A stretch of DNA of 64,000 bases from Trichoplusia ni (lineage: Eukaryota > Arthropoda > Insecta > Lepidoptera > Noctuidae), in NCBI RefSeq assembly GCF_003590095.1, contig NC_039479.1, positions 5,704,001 through 5,768,000 on the forward strand, in the 5' to 3' direction. Positions 34,656 to 45,675 of this stretch are shown here, in pieces; the stretch's first letter is position 1, and each line of letters starts with the position of its first letter. Below the pieces are notes generated by a model. It was not told where the DNA came from and ran no database searches. It saw nothing but the letters and a program-made list of their open reading frames with translations. A program made the position numbers and the translations under genes.

Positions 34656-34936
34656 TCCTTTGAAAATTAAAGAGGCAGCATAATCCCAACGGTTACTGGA
34701 TAATGAGAGAATATTATTTGGCCATGTGTGTATCAGAATATGACAATAGCTGTTTATGTTAATAAGAATGTCGTGACTAAACTAAGATCATTCTATGTAC
34801 CTAGTACGTATATTACAGCGCAATGACGATCCAAAATTCATTAGTATCTAGTTTATTCTTTATTTTTGCTCTCGACGGTAAAAGAGATGTCTTCGATAAA
34901 AATCCTCTCGTTTTTTCAATCATATCTGAACTCATA

Positions 34937-35224
34937 GTGGTTTCTTAGGTTTACGCGAATGTTAGACATTGAAATGAAACTACTTTTACGGATATTTTCG
35001 CGGTTCAATTTTAGATTTTAGTTCCCGACGTTTCGAAACCTTTGCAGGTATCATGGTCACGGGCAGACTGAGATGGCTTTCGTCTTGGCAGAAGATGTTG
35101 CTCGTTCTACCTTCATATTTTAATTAATTATTTGTGGTCCGACCTACGCAGTATACATGAAACGTCGGGAACTAAAATCTAAAATTAAACCGCGAAAAAA
35201 TCCGTAAAAGTAGTTTCATTTCAA
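34937..35224 (+). mobile_element. Fold-back element, copy 1 (288 bp) with about 14-bp target duplication
   Basis: Starts GTGGTTTCTTAGGTTTACGC and ends GTAGTTTCATTTCAA. From the internal TTGAAATGAAACTACTTTTA (about 34969) to the right end the sequence forms a long inverted repeat of roughly 65-70 bp per arm. The arms contain CCGACGTTTCGAAACC and GAAACGTCGGGAACTAAAAT, around a centre with TTTGCAGGTATCATGGTCAC. The first 32 bp have no partner at the right end, so the element is asymmetric. TATCTGAACTCATA directly left (34923-34936) matches TATCTGAACTCGTT directly right (35225-35238) at 12 of 14 positions. A second copy lies at 49597-49822 in opposite orientation. It encodes no protein. Confidence 0.8.
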
Positions 35225-35522
35225 TATCTGAACTCGTTAGCATCTCTTATTCTTTGTCTTCCTACTTCCCTTTTTCAATCATATTAAAAACAATAACACA
35301 AATTAAGAAAGAAACGGTAACTATGACAATGTTAATTAATTGTGTCTCAGGATTGCGGTTTAATTGTTTTGTAAATGTTAATTAAACATTTTTATTTGAT
35401 TACCCTCGCTTTCGTGACAGCGTCTCGTTTATTTGTTGTTGTTGTTCAGGTGATAAGCATTCTTGAGATACGACTCTACGTTTCAGTATTATAATATTGT
35501 AAAAATGTTTGTATGATTAATA

Positions 35523-35842
35523 ATTCATCATCTTCCTATGTTGGGGGTCGGCTTCCCGTCTAATTGGTTGCAGCTAGGTGCTAGGGTTGTACAAGGAGCG
35601 ACTGCGTATCTGACTCAACCCATTTAGTTACCTAGGCAACATTCCTTAGTTTTTCTAGCTTCTGGCTACTGGTTACAGCTGTTAATGTTAACCGGGAACC
35701 GAACGTAGAATTGATCGTGCTATTCGAAGCACGGAGGAACTTGTTATGACACAGATGGCCCCCCATCCATTGACAGACCGTATCAAGTATACCTTAACCC
35801 GTGATCGTTCAATTTGTGCAGTTGTAGTTTAGCCATCTTTTT
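35523..35842 (+). repeat. Lepidopteran interspersed repeat, unclassified (copy 2)
   Basis: Collinear with the copy at 25551-25925 through CCTATGTTGGGGGTCGGCTT, TACAAGGAGCGACTGCGTAT, GCACGGAGGAACTTGTTATG and the TTTAGCCAT end. It is more diverged than copy 1. Confidence 0.7.
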
Positions 35843-36786
35843 AAGGTTACAAGGTGTCAGTCCGTTTGTCACTGGACTGAATCTTATGAAACGTGAAAGC
35901 TAGACACTAAAAATTTTCGCAGATGACATATTTCTGCTGCTACTATTACTTATAACAGATTTTTACTATTGTCAATTTTCATTTTCAATATTTTTTCAAA
36001 AAATGCCAGCGACCTCGCATTCCCAATACAAAAAAGAACATAGGTACGTTCGATATAAGAACTCTTTTCTTTTTAAATAATTTAAAAACAAGCTGACTTT
36101 GAATCATAAAATAAGTTTCGAACAAGCAGACTATCATTACTTTTTCAAATTGTATTTTTATTTCTATTAAATTGAGATCACGAATAAACTTTTAACGAGT
36201 TTTAACAGACTGGAGACAGGTGAAAGACCCCTAAAATAACATGTTTTAAAATATATTAAATAAGTACAAGAGACGATATAAAATAATATGTTTTTACAGA
36301 TAAGTAATTTTATTTTACATGACAGTATAATTTATATCAACAGTTTAAATCTACTCGTATAAATTAGTTTTTGTACCTTCTGGAGCGTGGATATATTTTT
36401 ATTACAATTTCGATTTTATATAAGTTTGATATGAAATGTTAAGCTCTTAGATACTGCTGAAGAAAAGAAAGAAAAGAAAGAAAAAGTATGAAAATCACGT
36501 AAAAATTTGCTCAGAATTACAATAATTTAAAAACAAAAAGATGACATGACCTATCAATAAATCCCATTAGAACAATCTGTTAAGGCATTTAGAAATGACA
36601 CACGCACAACACTCGCATATAATATACACTAATGCACTGCTTCTCAAGCCAATAGGGATGATGACTGGGTATAAAAAGAAAAAATCGCATTAGTCCCTCA
36701 GTTAGATAATTGAAAAGTATGAAGCACGAATTTTTTCCTTTATCAGAAAAACTAGAATTGACAAAGATTAACTGCTTTAAAGTTTA
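35843..36786. other. Non-coding stretch with simple repeats
   Basis: No gene recognised. The stretch at 35850-35950 (ATCTTATGAAACGTGAAAGC, then CTAGACACTAAAAATTTTCG) resembles the ends of dispersed lepidopteran repeats that also appear near 39480-39570 and 53860-53930. A GAAA-type microsatellite lies at 36463-36486. CAATAGGGATGATGAC (36650-36665) is repeated in inverted orientation at 36957-36972. Confidence 0.45.
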
Positions 36787-37624
36787 GGAGAGGGGGCTTG
36801 TGACGTAACGATAGAGTAAAATTTATACTCAATCGTGACGTCACGCGTAATTTTCATTCACTGTAATTTGGTCAATTTGTGTTTGCGGGACAAATTAAAA
36901 ATTACGTATCCATTATTATACAAAAAACTACAAGACGGACACTGCAAAAAAAAAATGTCATCATCCCTATTGCCATTTCCAATCGCAAACTTCAACAGGA
37001 AACACTCATATGTAAGTAGATATGAACTTATAATTGAAATGAAATATCATTTTCATACATTGAACGTGTTCTATTGATGTCACGTTAACGATTGAGGAAA
37101 CGTCATTTAATTTGACATATGAAATCATGACCTTCATACAATTTTGTCAGAGTATAAAAAACAAGTAAACAGGTACTTTCTCTTTTACCTCACGGTAAAA
37201 TCTGTATCAACAGGTAGTGGCATTCTAATACAACGTATGATAACGACTCTCATCACGTTATCAGGCGATAAATTATGATAAGAGGAGCACTTAGTGTCAG
37301 CTATCTCGGGTCGCGTAATCTTAAAATAGTTGGGCAATTCGTGACGCGACCGGCCTAGTGCATTACTAATTTACTACTAATAGTCTATTTTAAAACCGTG
37401 TGTAGATGTGGTTTAATTATAATCTTTGTTGATTGTAGATTTAAACTTCATTGATTGTTATTTTTTTTATAAAGGTTAAGATTTTTTTTAGTATCTGTCT
37501 AGTAGTTTTATTTATAATAATGTTAGTAACCGTATTAATGATTTTGTTTCGCAAATATGAATTAACGCGTGACGTCACTTCAATGTACACATTTTGCGAA
37601 GTCATTATCACAAGCCCCCTCTCC
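36787..37624. mobile_element. 838-bp element with long terminal inverted repeats (non-autonomous DNA transposon)
   Basis: Both ends start with the 17-bp GGAGAGGGGGCTTGTGA in inverted orientation (36787-36803 and 37608-37624), flanked on both sides by TTA (36784-36786 and 37625-37627) as a likely target duplication. Similarity of the two ends continues inward for about 190 bp with substitutions and small indels. It includes a perfectly shared 14-bp GTGACGTCACGCGT holding a palindromic CRE site (36835 on the plus strand, and its inverse ending at 37578). The centre is non-coding. Two short open frames lie one in each arm and mirror each other, so they are by-products of the inverted repeat. No transposase is present. 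The superfamily is not assigned; 3-bp duplications occur in several DNA transposon groups. Confidence 0.72.
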
Positions 37625-39738
37625 TTAACAATAAATCTGTTTTCATTTTTTTTTAGATACAATTAAATATCCGAATATATAAAATATAGCAAGCAGTATT
37701 GAAAAAGTTTTCAATTTTTATATGAAAATAATCGCCGATAGCAGATTAAAATGCGTGCCTAACTCTATTTGATTGAATTTCCACACGAACTAAATCGAGT
37801 TATAACTAGGAATTCGTTCGGAGTTTTGCACAGTGATAGTTTTTTTTTAATAGGTAACTTTTCAATGATATTTAAATAAGAAAAGGTCCGATAATGATTC
37901 TACACAAATAAAATCAGAATTTCGAAGATATCAAATGAATGTCTGTACAAACCGTAGTGTAACGACGATCGACGTTAAATACATAATCTGGCTACAAGTT
38001 TATGAGATACCGACATGTGACAGAATGATTTACAGACCGTAGCGTAAACTATTAGGGTCCAGGTTTTACCCTGTGATTAGGTAACCCTCACGAAACTGAA
38101 AACAACAACCCACTTAAGTAGAAAACAATAATGTCAATTAATCAAATTGATGTTATCAAATATTTTACAAGAGAATGCATCGTATCTAAATGTATTTAAG
38201 TACTATATTTATTTTTAGACGTTATTTAAAACTAGTTTTATAATAATGGATGTTTTATCTAAAGTGTCTTAATGTGAAGGCTATGACGCGTATGTAGGTC
38301 AGTAGCTGGCATTTTTAATGTACATTGCCTGATAACGGGGCAGTTTGATCGATTTCTTACATGCCCATGCAGTAATGGATGCGATAATAATAGTGTAGGG
38401 TGAATTATCGTAACGTAATAGTTTGGAAAGAAAATTGTATGTAACTGCGGCTTACGAGAATCGCCATCAGTCCGGGTTTCCTATAATTTCCCCGGACTGG
38501 TCCAAGTTTTAAGGGTATCTGCTGAGCTTCTTGTGATACTTGCAAAATTTTAAAAATTACAACCCTTAGTTATTTTTCCTACTTTTATACTGGTTCTATT
38601 TATAGGTATGTAGCTGATTTTTTCCAAGGTTAATGTTTGCTTATTTTTGGTATTTATAGTCTGTTGGTTGTTTTCTTATAGAATGTTGTTCACTTTAAAT
38701 CTTGGTTTTTTCCCGACCCAGTTATCTAATATTAGTCACAGCAAAGGCTTCGTCTATGGAAAAAGGCATAATTATTGATTTTAATGTTAAACATTACCCA
38801 TTTACTTACTTTTAGTCCATTGCTATTCCGACCAATCCTTAAATTAATCCTGTCTGTTAAATAAATATAGAAAACTTAAACGGTAACATGACGCAATAAA
38901 AACGGTCAAATACAAGTCAAACTGGCGACATTGAAGATTCCGTAAAATGGGCCAGAGAATAAGAAATTTTCAAAAGATTTTTTTCATCTACAAACAACAA
39001 CACAAATATATGATTTTTGTATTACTTATGGCAACAACAGAAACGTCTGCTGTAAAATTTCAATTACACACAGATACAGCCTGGTAACAGACAGACAATT
39101 TTTCCCTTCAGGGGAGAAAACCAAATCTACACTAATACTGTATTCTCAAAACCCTACAAAAGCAGTCAAATAAAACAAAAGGTAATATATTGATAACCCT
39201 GTAATGTGTATCGACGGTGATTTTAAAAGCGCCCACCAGTCGGTAACTCAATACCAGGATGCAGTATTAAACATATTTGTTCAGGCTTTAATACTGAAAG
39301 GTAAATAAATAAAGCTGAATTCAGTCATCAAGGTACACAGTACTGACAATAACGAGTTTTAATTATTTATTGATGTCAAATAAAGTGTAGTATCAATAAA
39401 GTTTGAAATATTGTTCGAGTTTTAGCTTCCAGATTTACCTCCAAAACTTTATAATGTTGATGGTCCTTTCATAATTTTGTAATCCCTTGTTAGGGTGCCG
39501 TAACCAAAGCGTAAAGTGGTGACCCACGTAAAAACCTGTCTGTTCGCCAGTTACCGGATTATCTCATGAACCGATGACAGAACAATATCGTTAATAAGCA
39601 ATGTTTGTTAGAGTCCTAAATTTGTTGGGAAGGTAACGAAGATACAAAAAAAAATCTTTAGTCTGTGTGGCACCATTAGTGCCGCAAGTCCGACTTGCAC
39701 TTGACAAGGACAACCTCAGAAACTTCGATAACATTACA
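37625..39738. other. Non-coding stretch without a recognised gene
   Basis: AT-rich sequence. The only clear structure is a small hairpin at 38468-38499 (CAGTCCGGG and CCCGGACTG with a 14-nt loop). A stretch near 39480-39570 resembles dispersed repeat sequence around the phrase ATCTCATGAACCGATGAC. Confidence 0.4.
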
Positions 39739-39954
39739 TCTATACTAATATTATAAAGAGGAAAGATTTGTTTGTTTGACACGAATAGGCTTCGAAACTA
39801 CTAGACCGATTATCGATACATTATCCCCGCTGAACATAGGCTATAATTTATTTCAAAAATATTAGTGTTCCGTAAGAAAATTGCGATATTGTAACCCAAG
39901 GTGTCATAACTTATATCTTCTAACCACGCGGACGAAGTCGCGGGCAATTGCTAC
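39739..39954 (+). mobile_element. Helitron-like short element, diverged family member
   Basis: Starts TCTATACTAATATTATAAAG and ends near GACGAAGTCGCGGGCAATTG followed by CTACT, where the usual CTAG has mutated. The interior contains TAGACCGATTATCG, a phrase typical of this class of lepidopteran elements, but otherwise differs from the 254-bp twins. Confidence 0.65.
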
Positions 39955-40251
39955 TTATATATAAAGATATAATTTAATTCCAAATGATGTTTCAATACCA
40001 TCACGTCAGTAATTTAAAGCACCAAATCGTCTGATTACCGATTCCGTACACGTGAATTAGGGTAACTCAACAATCGTTATATTGTAATTAACTTTCCAAT
40101 GGCGGTTGTGACCGGCATTAATTGATCATTGAATCTTGCATGTCTTGAATGAGTCTGATCGTAATTTGACGAGGACTACGTGTGAAGGTATATCATGTTA
40201 CTCAATCATGACCTAGAGTCCTTCGAAAAGTAGAACTGCAGTTATTTGAAT

Positions 40252-40294
40252 GAGATGCCGCTCTAAAATTTGTATCGCGCTGTCTCTCTTCTTT
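40252..40294 (+). repeat. Dispersed ~45-bp motif, copy 1
   Basis: Begins GAGATGCCGCTCTA, ends GCGCTGTCTCTCTTCTTT. It is one of five copies of the pattern GAGATGCCGC, then about 20 nt with a TGTAT-like centre, then a TCTCGCTTTC-like end. Confidence 0.6.
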
Positions 40295-40480
40295 TAACTA
40301 GCGATTTTGGGAGCACTAAATGAAAAAACTGGTAGGTGTATCAATTGATATAGGAAACCGGCTCATTACAATTGTTAGAAAAACATAAAGTAAAAATTAA
40401 GAACAGTCTATATCTCGGGATTGTACCGCATTTGGGCTGTCTATAAATAAGTTCCTGATAGGGCCGCTGTCGTCGTCACA

Positions 40481-40522
40481 GCGAGACGCTGTTACGCATA
40501 GCATATAGCGCTATCTCGCTTC
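40481..40522 (+). repeat. Dispersed ~45-bp motif, copy 2 (hairpin form)
   Basis: Begins GCGAGACGCTGTTACGC and ends TAGCGCTATCTCGCTTC. The outer GCGAGA and TCTCGC pair, giving a short stem. It is the most palindromic copy. Confidence 0.6.
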
Positions 40523-41414
40523 AACAATACCAATATTCTTGTTCAAAGATTCCATAGTACAAGCAGTCGGGTATGTCGTGTGAAATGTAGTAAAATTAAC
40601 GCTATATTGCTCATTGGCCCGTCATAATGTTTACCCACCTCGTTCGTTAAACGTACACCGAGTGAATTATCGGCTTCGATTTGTAGGTCAGACAAAATGT
40701 TTTCTGGGTTTTTCGGTGATTTATTTCAATTTATATTAACAGTGTCTGCTTTTGTTCTTTCATAGATTTTGAAAGGTTTTTTCTGGGCTATGTATTACAT
40801 AATATATATTTTTGGCTAGCTCTAGAATTTCTTTTGTATTGTGGGTTTTTTTACAAATATGAATGTTTCTTCTATTTTGCCTTAGAAAGCCAAATAACAA
40901 CGTGTTTCCAATCCAGTATTGGTTTAGAACAAACATTCTAATGAACTCCATTAAAAGCAATTAATATTTAAGAGCAACCTTTGTCAGCTGATGACAGCGG
41001 TACAACCACCATTTTGAATTACGAGCACAAACAAAGTTATTGACACGAATTTTCTACTTACGTACATTGTTTTAAAGGCGATTTTCACTTTAACGTTTTT
41101 TACTTTTATGTATTTTTTTGGAGTGAGCGTACATAAAAAGCTCTTGGTTTATAGGTTGATAATTTTCTTTCCAATACAATTACTTTGTACAAGTTTGCTT
41201 AACACATTTTCCAAGAGTAATTCATTAAATTATTCAAGATTATCTCAAAGAAAATTGAACACGGATGAAAATTAACTAACAGTTAATCCATAATTAAAAG
41301 CAGATAAGGAATTATGTGATCAAATACTTAGGAGAGTATTTTGTAATATATTTTACTTTGTCCCGATGGAAATGAAATTAGCTAATACCTTATTTACATA
41401 GCCGTTGTGGGACT

Positions 41415-41457
41415 GAGATGCCGCTATATACAATGTAGAGTGCGGTCTCGCTTTCTC
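41415..41457 (+). repeat. Dispersed ~45-bp motif, copy 3
   Basis: Begins GAGATGCCGCTATATAC and ends GTGCGGTCTCGCTTTCTC. Confidence 0.6.
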
Positions 41458-44400
41458 AAGTCTGTTGATCCCTCTTGAATTTTGCTAATGAGAGTTGTCA
41501 AGGGAAATGGAAGGTAGTTGTAAGTTCGTATTCCCCTGCCTATTAGTGGTTGCAATGGTTTAGAGTTGCCCCTGAAGTTATTTATAGGGGTGAGCTGACT
41601 CGACTAATTAAGCTGTCAATTCGATGTTTCGCTACTCGTTTTTTTGGTTAGCTAACTGTTGTGTGGTTTTGTTGTAATTAAGGTTGTTAGTAGTATATTT
41701 ATTAACTGACTTTCGTATTTTATATTTGTAAATGTTAGATGCTGTGGCTGTGTGGCTTTATTTTAAGCCAATTTAGTAGGTTCGCGCTGGCAACGCCGTA
41801 TCTAGCCCGTTCGCTCGTTTAATAATAATAAGTCTCAGTCCATTTTTCTTGGTTATGTTCTCTCAATTGGTAATTTCCAGACGGCTTTTAGATGGTGGTT
41901 TAAGAATGGTTTACTTTCACGTATTTTCGGGATCCGGATCGCCTGGTTAGTCTCTAACCCAACCGGAGTCCTTTATTAGTTTTTATATAGTTTAAACATA
42001 GACAGTATTGTGTGACAGATGTCAGTAATAGTTCCAAAGACATTATAACATCGAAAGAAATTTTCACTTTCCTCCCAAATTTCATCGAAAACACACTTGC
42101 TCACTTGCTATAATAATATTAATGTGATAACTTTACAATAAAGGGGATGTGTATAGCAAGAATGCAGAAAGTTCACATGAAAGATAGAATCATCTTAATT
42201 TATGAAGTACAAGTTCCTAGTATTAATTACTATGATGTTCAAAGTAATCGGTTTGCAATTTTCTGAATAACTAGCCTTCAGCCCTGTTATAGAATTCTAG
42301 TGTATTTCATCAAGGCCTTACTTGGAAGTTAAACTTGCAAATTTCATATTAATTTGTACTGAAAATATTCCTTTTCAAAATTGATTTCTTCCTTTTTGTA
42401 AAGTTACCGTCTTTGCAGATTCTATGTGTTTTGGTTTATTTTAACCCTAATTAAGACGTTCCCGGAAATAGGCAGACGTACTCGCAATTGAACCATATTT
42501 GGGCCAAAACCGCAGGCCAGTCCCGAACCTATGTAATTTATCAAAATGTCCAAGAAAACGTTTTCAGGATTGTTGAGTATGCACGGAAATTGGAAAGATG
42601 TTTATTTTACTGAATCCTTTTTAGGGTTTCGTTCCGAAAGGGTAAAAACGAAAACTTATACTAAGGCAAAGCTGCCTGCCTGTCATCAGACTCTATCTCA
42701 TGAATCATGGATTTCTGTTGCAGTCATTATTATCAATAACTACTAAAAAAATCGAGCTTGAGCACCGGTTTTTAGGGCTTTAAATTTGTTGGGTGAAAAC
42801 TGTTTTTTTTTAAATATTTGTACAAAAAGAAACTATCCGGGCAATCCAGATTAATACGCTAAAAATTGTCAGTGAGTCAATCGTAAACTGGTTACAATTG
42901 AAATATTCAGAATGGAATAGCACCGTTTAGGTTATTGCCGACCTATTCTTTAAAATATGCCCAGGTTTTGCCGAAAAACGTTGTTTTTTACCAAAAGAGA
43001 ATATTCTATACCAACCTGTATCACATTTCCAAAGGTTTCATTACAATATTCAGGTTCACTCTGCACTCTCAGTAATTACTGTATGGTACTGAGGAGAATA
43101 TAAGCTCTCTGTACAGACACATCTTAGATAGATTCCCTGTATGATATTTAAAACTTTACATCGTCGTGATTTTAGTGCGTGCACGAAATTAAACCTTATG
43201 GTTGAAGATATGAGGTCTTCGGTAGTTTTAAAATCAAGATTGTGATCATCTTGTAATTGTCGTAAGTTAAGGAAGTCCTGGTGTGGTTTTAATATAATTA
43301 TTCGTCTATATGAAGTTCGACTATGTTTTTAGTAGTGTATTGTTTTCGGCAACGCTTGTGTTTCGGCTATTGCTGCAAAAAGATTGCCCTTCTTTAACGA
43401 AGTCTAAGTAAATAGGTTTAGCTGTTTGGGCGTGAAGAAGTAACAAACATACACACCATATACTTTCGCATTTGTAAAATTAGTGTGATAATATCCTGTG
43501 ACTGATACAAAAGCAAGTCTAAGAAACCTAAGAGGTTCTTTTTCAGTTTAACTTTCTTCCAAATACTTTTCAACGGTCAATTTAAGCTTCATAAAAAGGC
43601 AAACCATTGACATATCTCATTCGATTTCCTCAATAAAATCGCTTTTTGATTGGCCATTCATTCAGCTAATCTTTTCAGCTTGTGCGTTTTGAATCATCAA
43701 TAATTTATTGGGAATAATTTACGAAATTAAATTAACGGCTTTCAGTGCGTTTAGGTTTGAATGTAATGTCAATGTAAAATAGTCACGCGATTGTTTTACA
43801 TAAATTAACATTTGTTTATGGTAGGGCTTATAGGATTCTAGGTTATCTTTAGGATCTATTGATCTTATCGACGTTTGAGTCTTGCGTTAAGCATTGAGTA
43901 AACTAGATATACCAAAGGATTATAAATGTGAAATGAACTGTTTGGGGTTCCTGGTAAGCTATTTTTGTCCGAGACCTCAAAAAGACAAGTTTTACCTGTG
44001 GTAGATTTTAGTTCTTGTTTAACTCACGTGCTCAAACCACTGATATTAGGGAGAAAATAATTTAATGATTAATAAAACAATAATAAATATTAATGGTAAT
44101 GTAATTTGAACTCCATCACTATCCGTAGTAATTTTAAAGTCAATTTTAAAGCCACTGCACACGACACTACTATTCATTGTGACTGTTACTGTCCCATGTA
44201 GCTTCTTAGAGAGAGTTTATTAAACTAATATTTAGGACACATCAGTATTTACAAACTATTCGTACTGACATCATATGTCACCAACTTGAAACACACTCAT
44301 TCTGCATTCTGTAGAAAAAATAACACCTTCAAAATTCGTGAAATATTTTTGCTCAAACTAATATTCGCGCGAGATGAAAAATATAGGGATTACTTCACAA

Positions 44401-45554
44401 GGCCCATGACGTCTGACCTGGTTTAGATAACAGTGATATATACCTGTTATATATACCTGTTACAAATATCTATTAGGCGGTCTCTGCAATAACAAAGTAC
44501 AATGCTTTAACGTACAATATGACTGAACGACGTTTTGCATATATGTATATGATCAATTTAAGTGTACTAGGTATATCAGAATTGCGCTATTTCATGTTGT
44601 TAAGTATTGCAAGTCTTATCACAAGGTAAATAAGGTAAACTCCAGAAAAAAAGAAATAGAATTTCATTAATATATAATAGATATTTCAGTAAATGACCTA
44701 TAATAATACCTTATTAGCTTTCAAATTGTTAAATAATATTGCGCAATTTATTTGATTACGCATTAGAACTGTCTGCTTTGCAATAACTGTTACACTTGTA
44801 AATACCTATTAAATATATCTGTTCCCTCCTCATACCTGTTACAAAATATCTGTTACACAATACCTCGATTTGTTATAAAATTAACAAGGTGCTGCATGAT
44901 TGATGATCAAAAGTTTTTTCAGAAATATTCTCAAGTATTTTTCAACGTATTTTTTGCTGTAAAATAGAAGCGTATTATTTATGATTTGGGTCACCTTAGT
45001 TATGCAGAAAGATAGATTGAGTTTTGTATGTACTCCCAAAGCAAAAATAGAGGTGTTCATAATTAAGAATTTTCATGTAAGTATTGATTTCGATACAAAT
45101 AATTGTAGTAGTGTTTGATCGAAACGTAATTTTTCAGAAAGTACCAACACAGTTACGAGTAATTCAATTCTAAAATAAAGCAGTCACTTTTGGAACTAGC
45201 AGAGTGATAAGATAAAAGAAGTATTGTCTTCAGGCCCGTTCATAGCATATGTAGGGTCGCAGCGACGGTTAGGGTTGCCAATTGTGAACAAATCGAGACT
45301 GTATTTTTAGTTTTGCTGTGAATAAGTTTTATGTAGATATAAATTAATATTAAGAGTCGCTCAAAAAACTAATTTGTTGTTTGCCTAATGCCTACCTAGT
45401 AAATGCGATATTTTAAAGAGTCATATATCTTTGGACGTGAACAAGTAGTGACGTTATGATACATCGTAACGTTACATCATTTCGTTCCTGAACAAAGTAT
45501 TTCCCAAGAATTTTGATAAGCTACTTTACTTAATATAAATTTAATTCTCAAGTA

Positions 45555-45675
45555 TAGAGTGTTTAGTGGCAGCCCTGTCGCTCGTACGACAGTCGCGACG
45601 CGCGCGACGTGTCGCCCGACAATGGTGTCGTTCTGTCGCGCCGCCATTGTGGCTGCGGAAACATGCACTAGATTT
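45555..45675. promoter_or_regulatory. CpG-rich island with YY1/Pho-like site
   Basis: The only GC-rich block between 30 and 58 kb. It contains many CGCGACG-type words and, on the minus strand, CACAATGGCGGCG, a YY1/Pho-type core often placed near transcription starts. The minus-strand frame starting at 45710 begins with a hydrophobic signal-like stretch. The plus-strand frame over the same bases is equally open, so coding cannot be decided. It could be a promoter, a short exon or an enhancer. Confidence 0.25.

Noticed and set aside
36835..37662. Open frames of 80 and 73 codons on opposite strands
   Set aside because: Each sits largely in one arm of the long-TIR element and mirrors the other; no transposase motif is present.
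40481..41457. CRISPR-like array from regularly repeated short motifs
   Set aside because: The spacing is irregular, copies differ, the host is an insect and no cas-like gene exists. They are dispersed short repeats.
42546..42746. 66-codon plus-strand frame
   Set aside because: The DNA resembles the ends of dispersed lepidopteran repeats, and no protein family was recognised.
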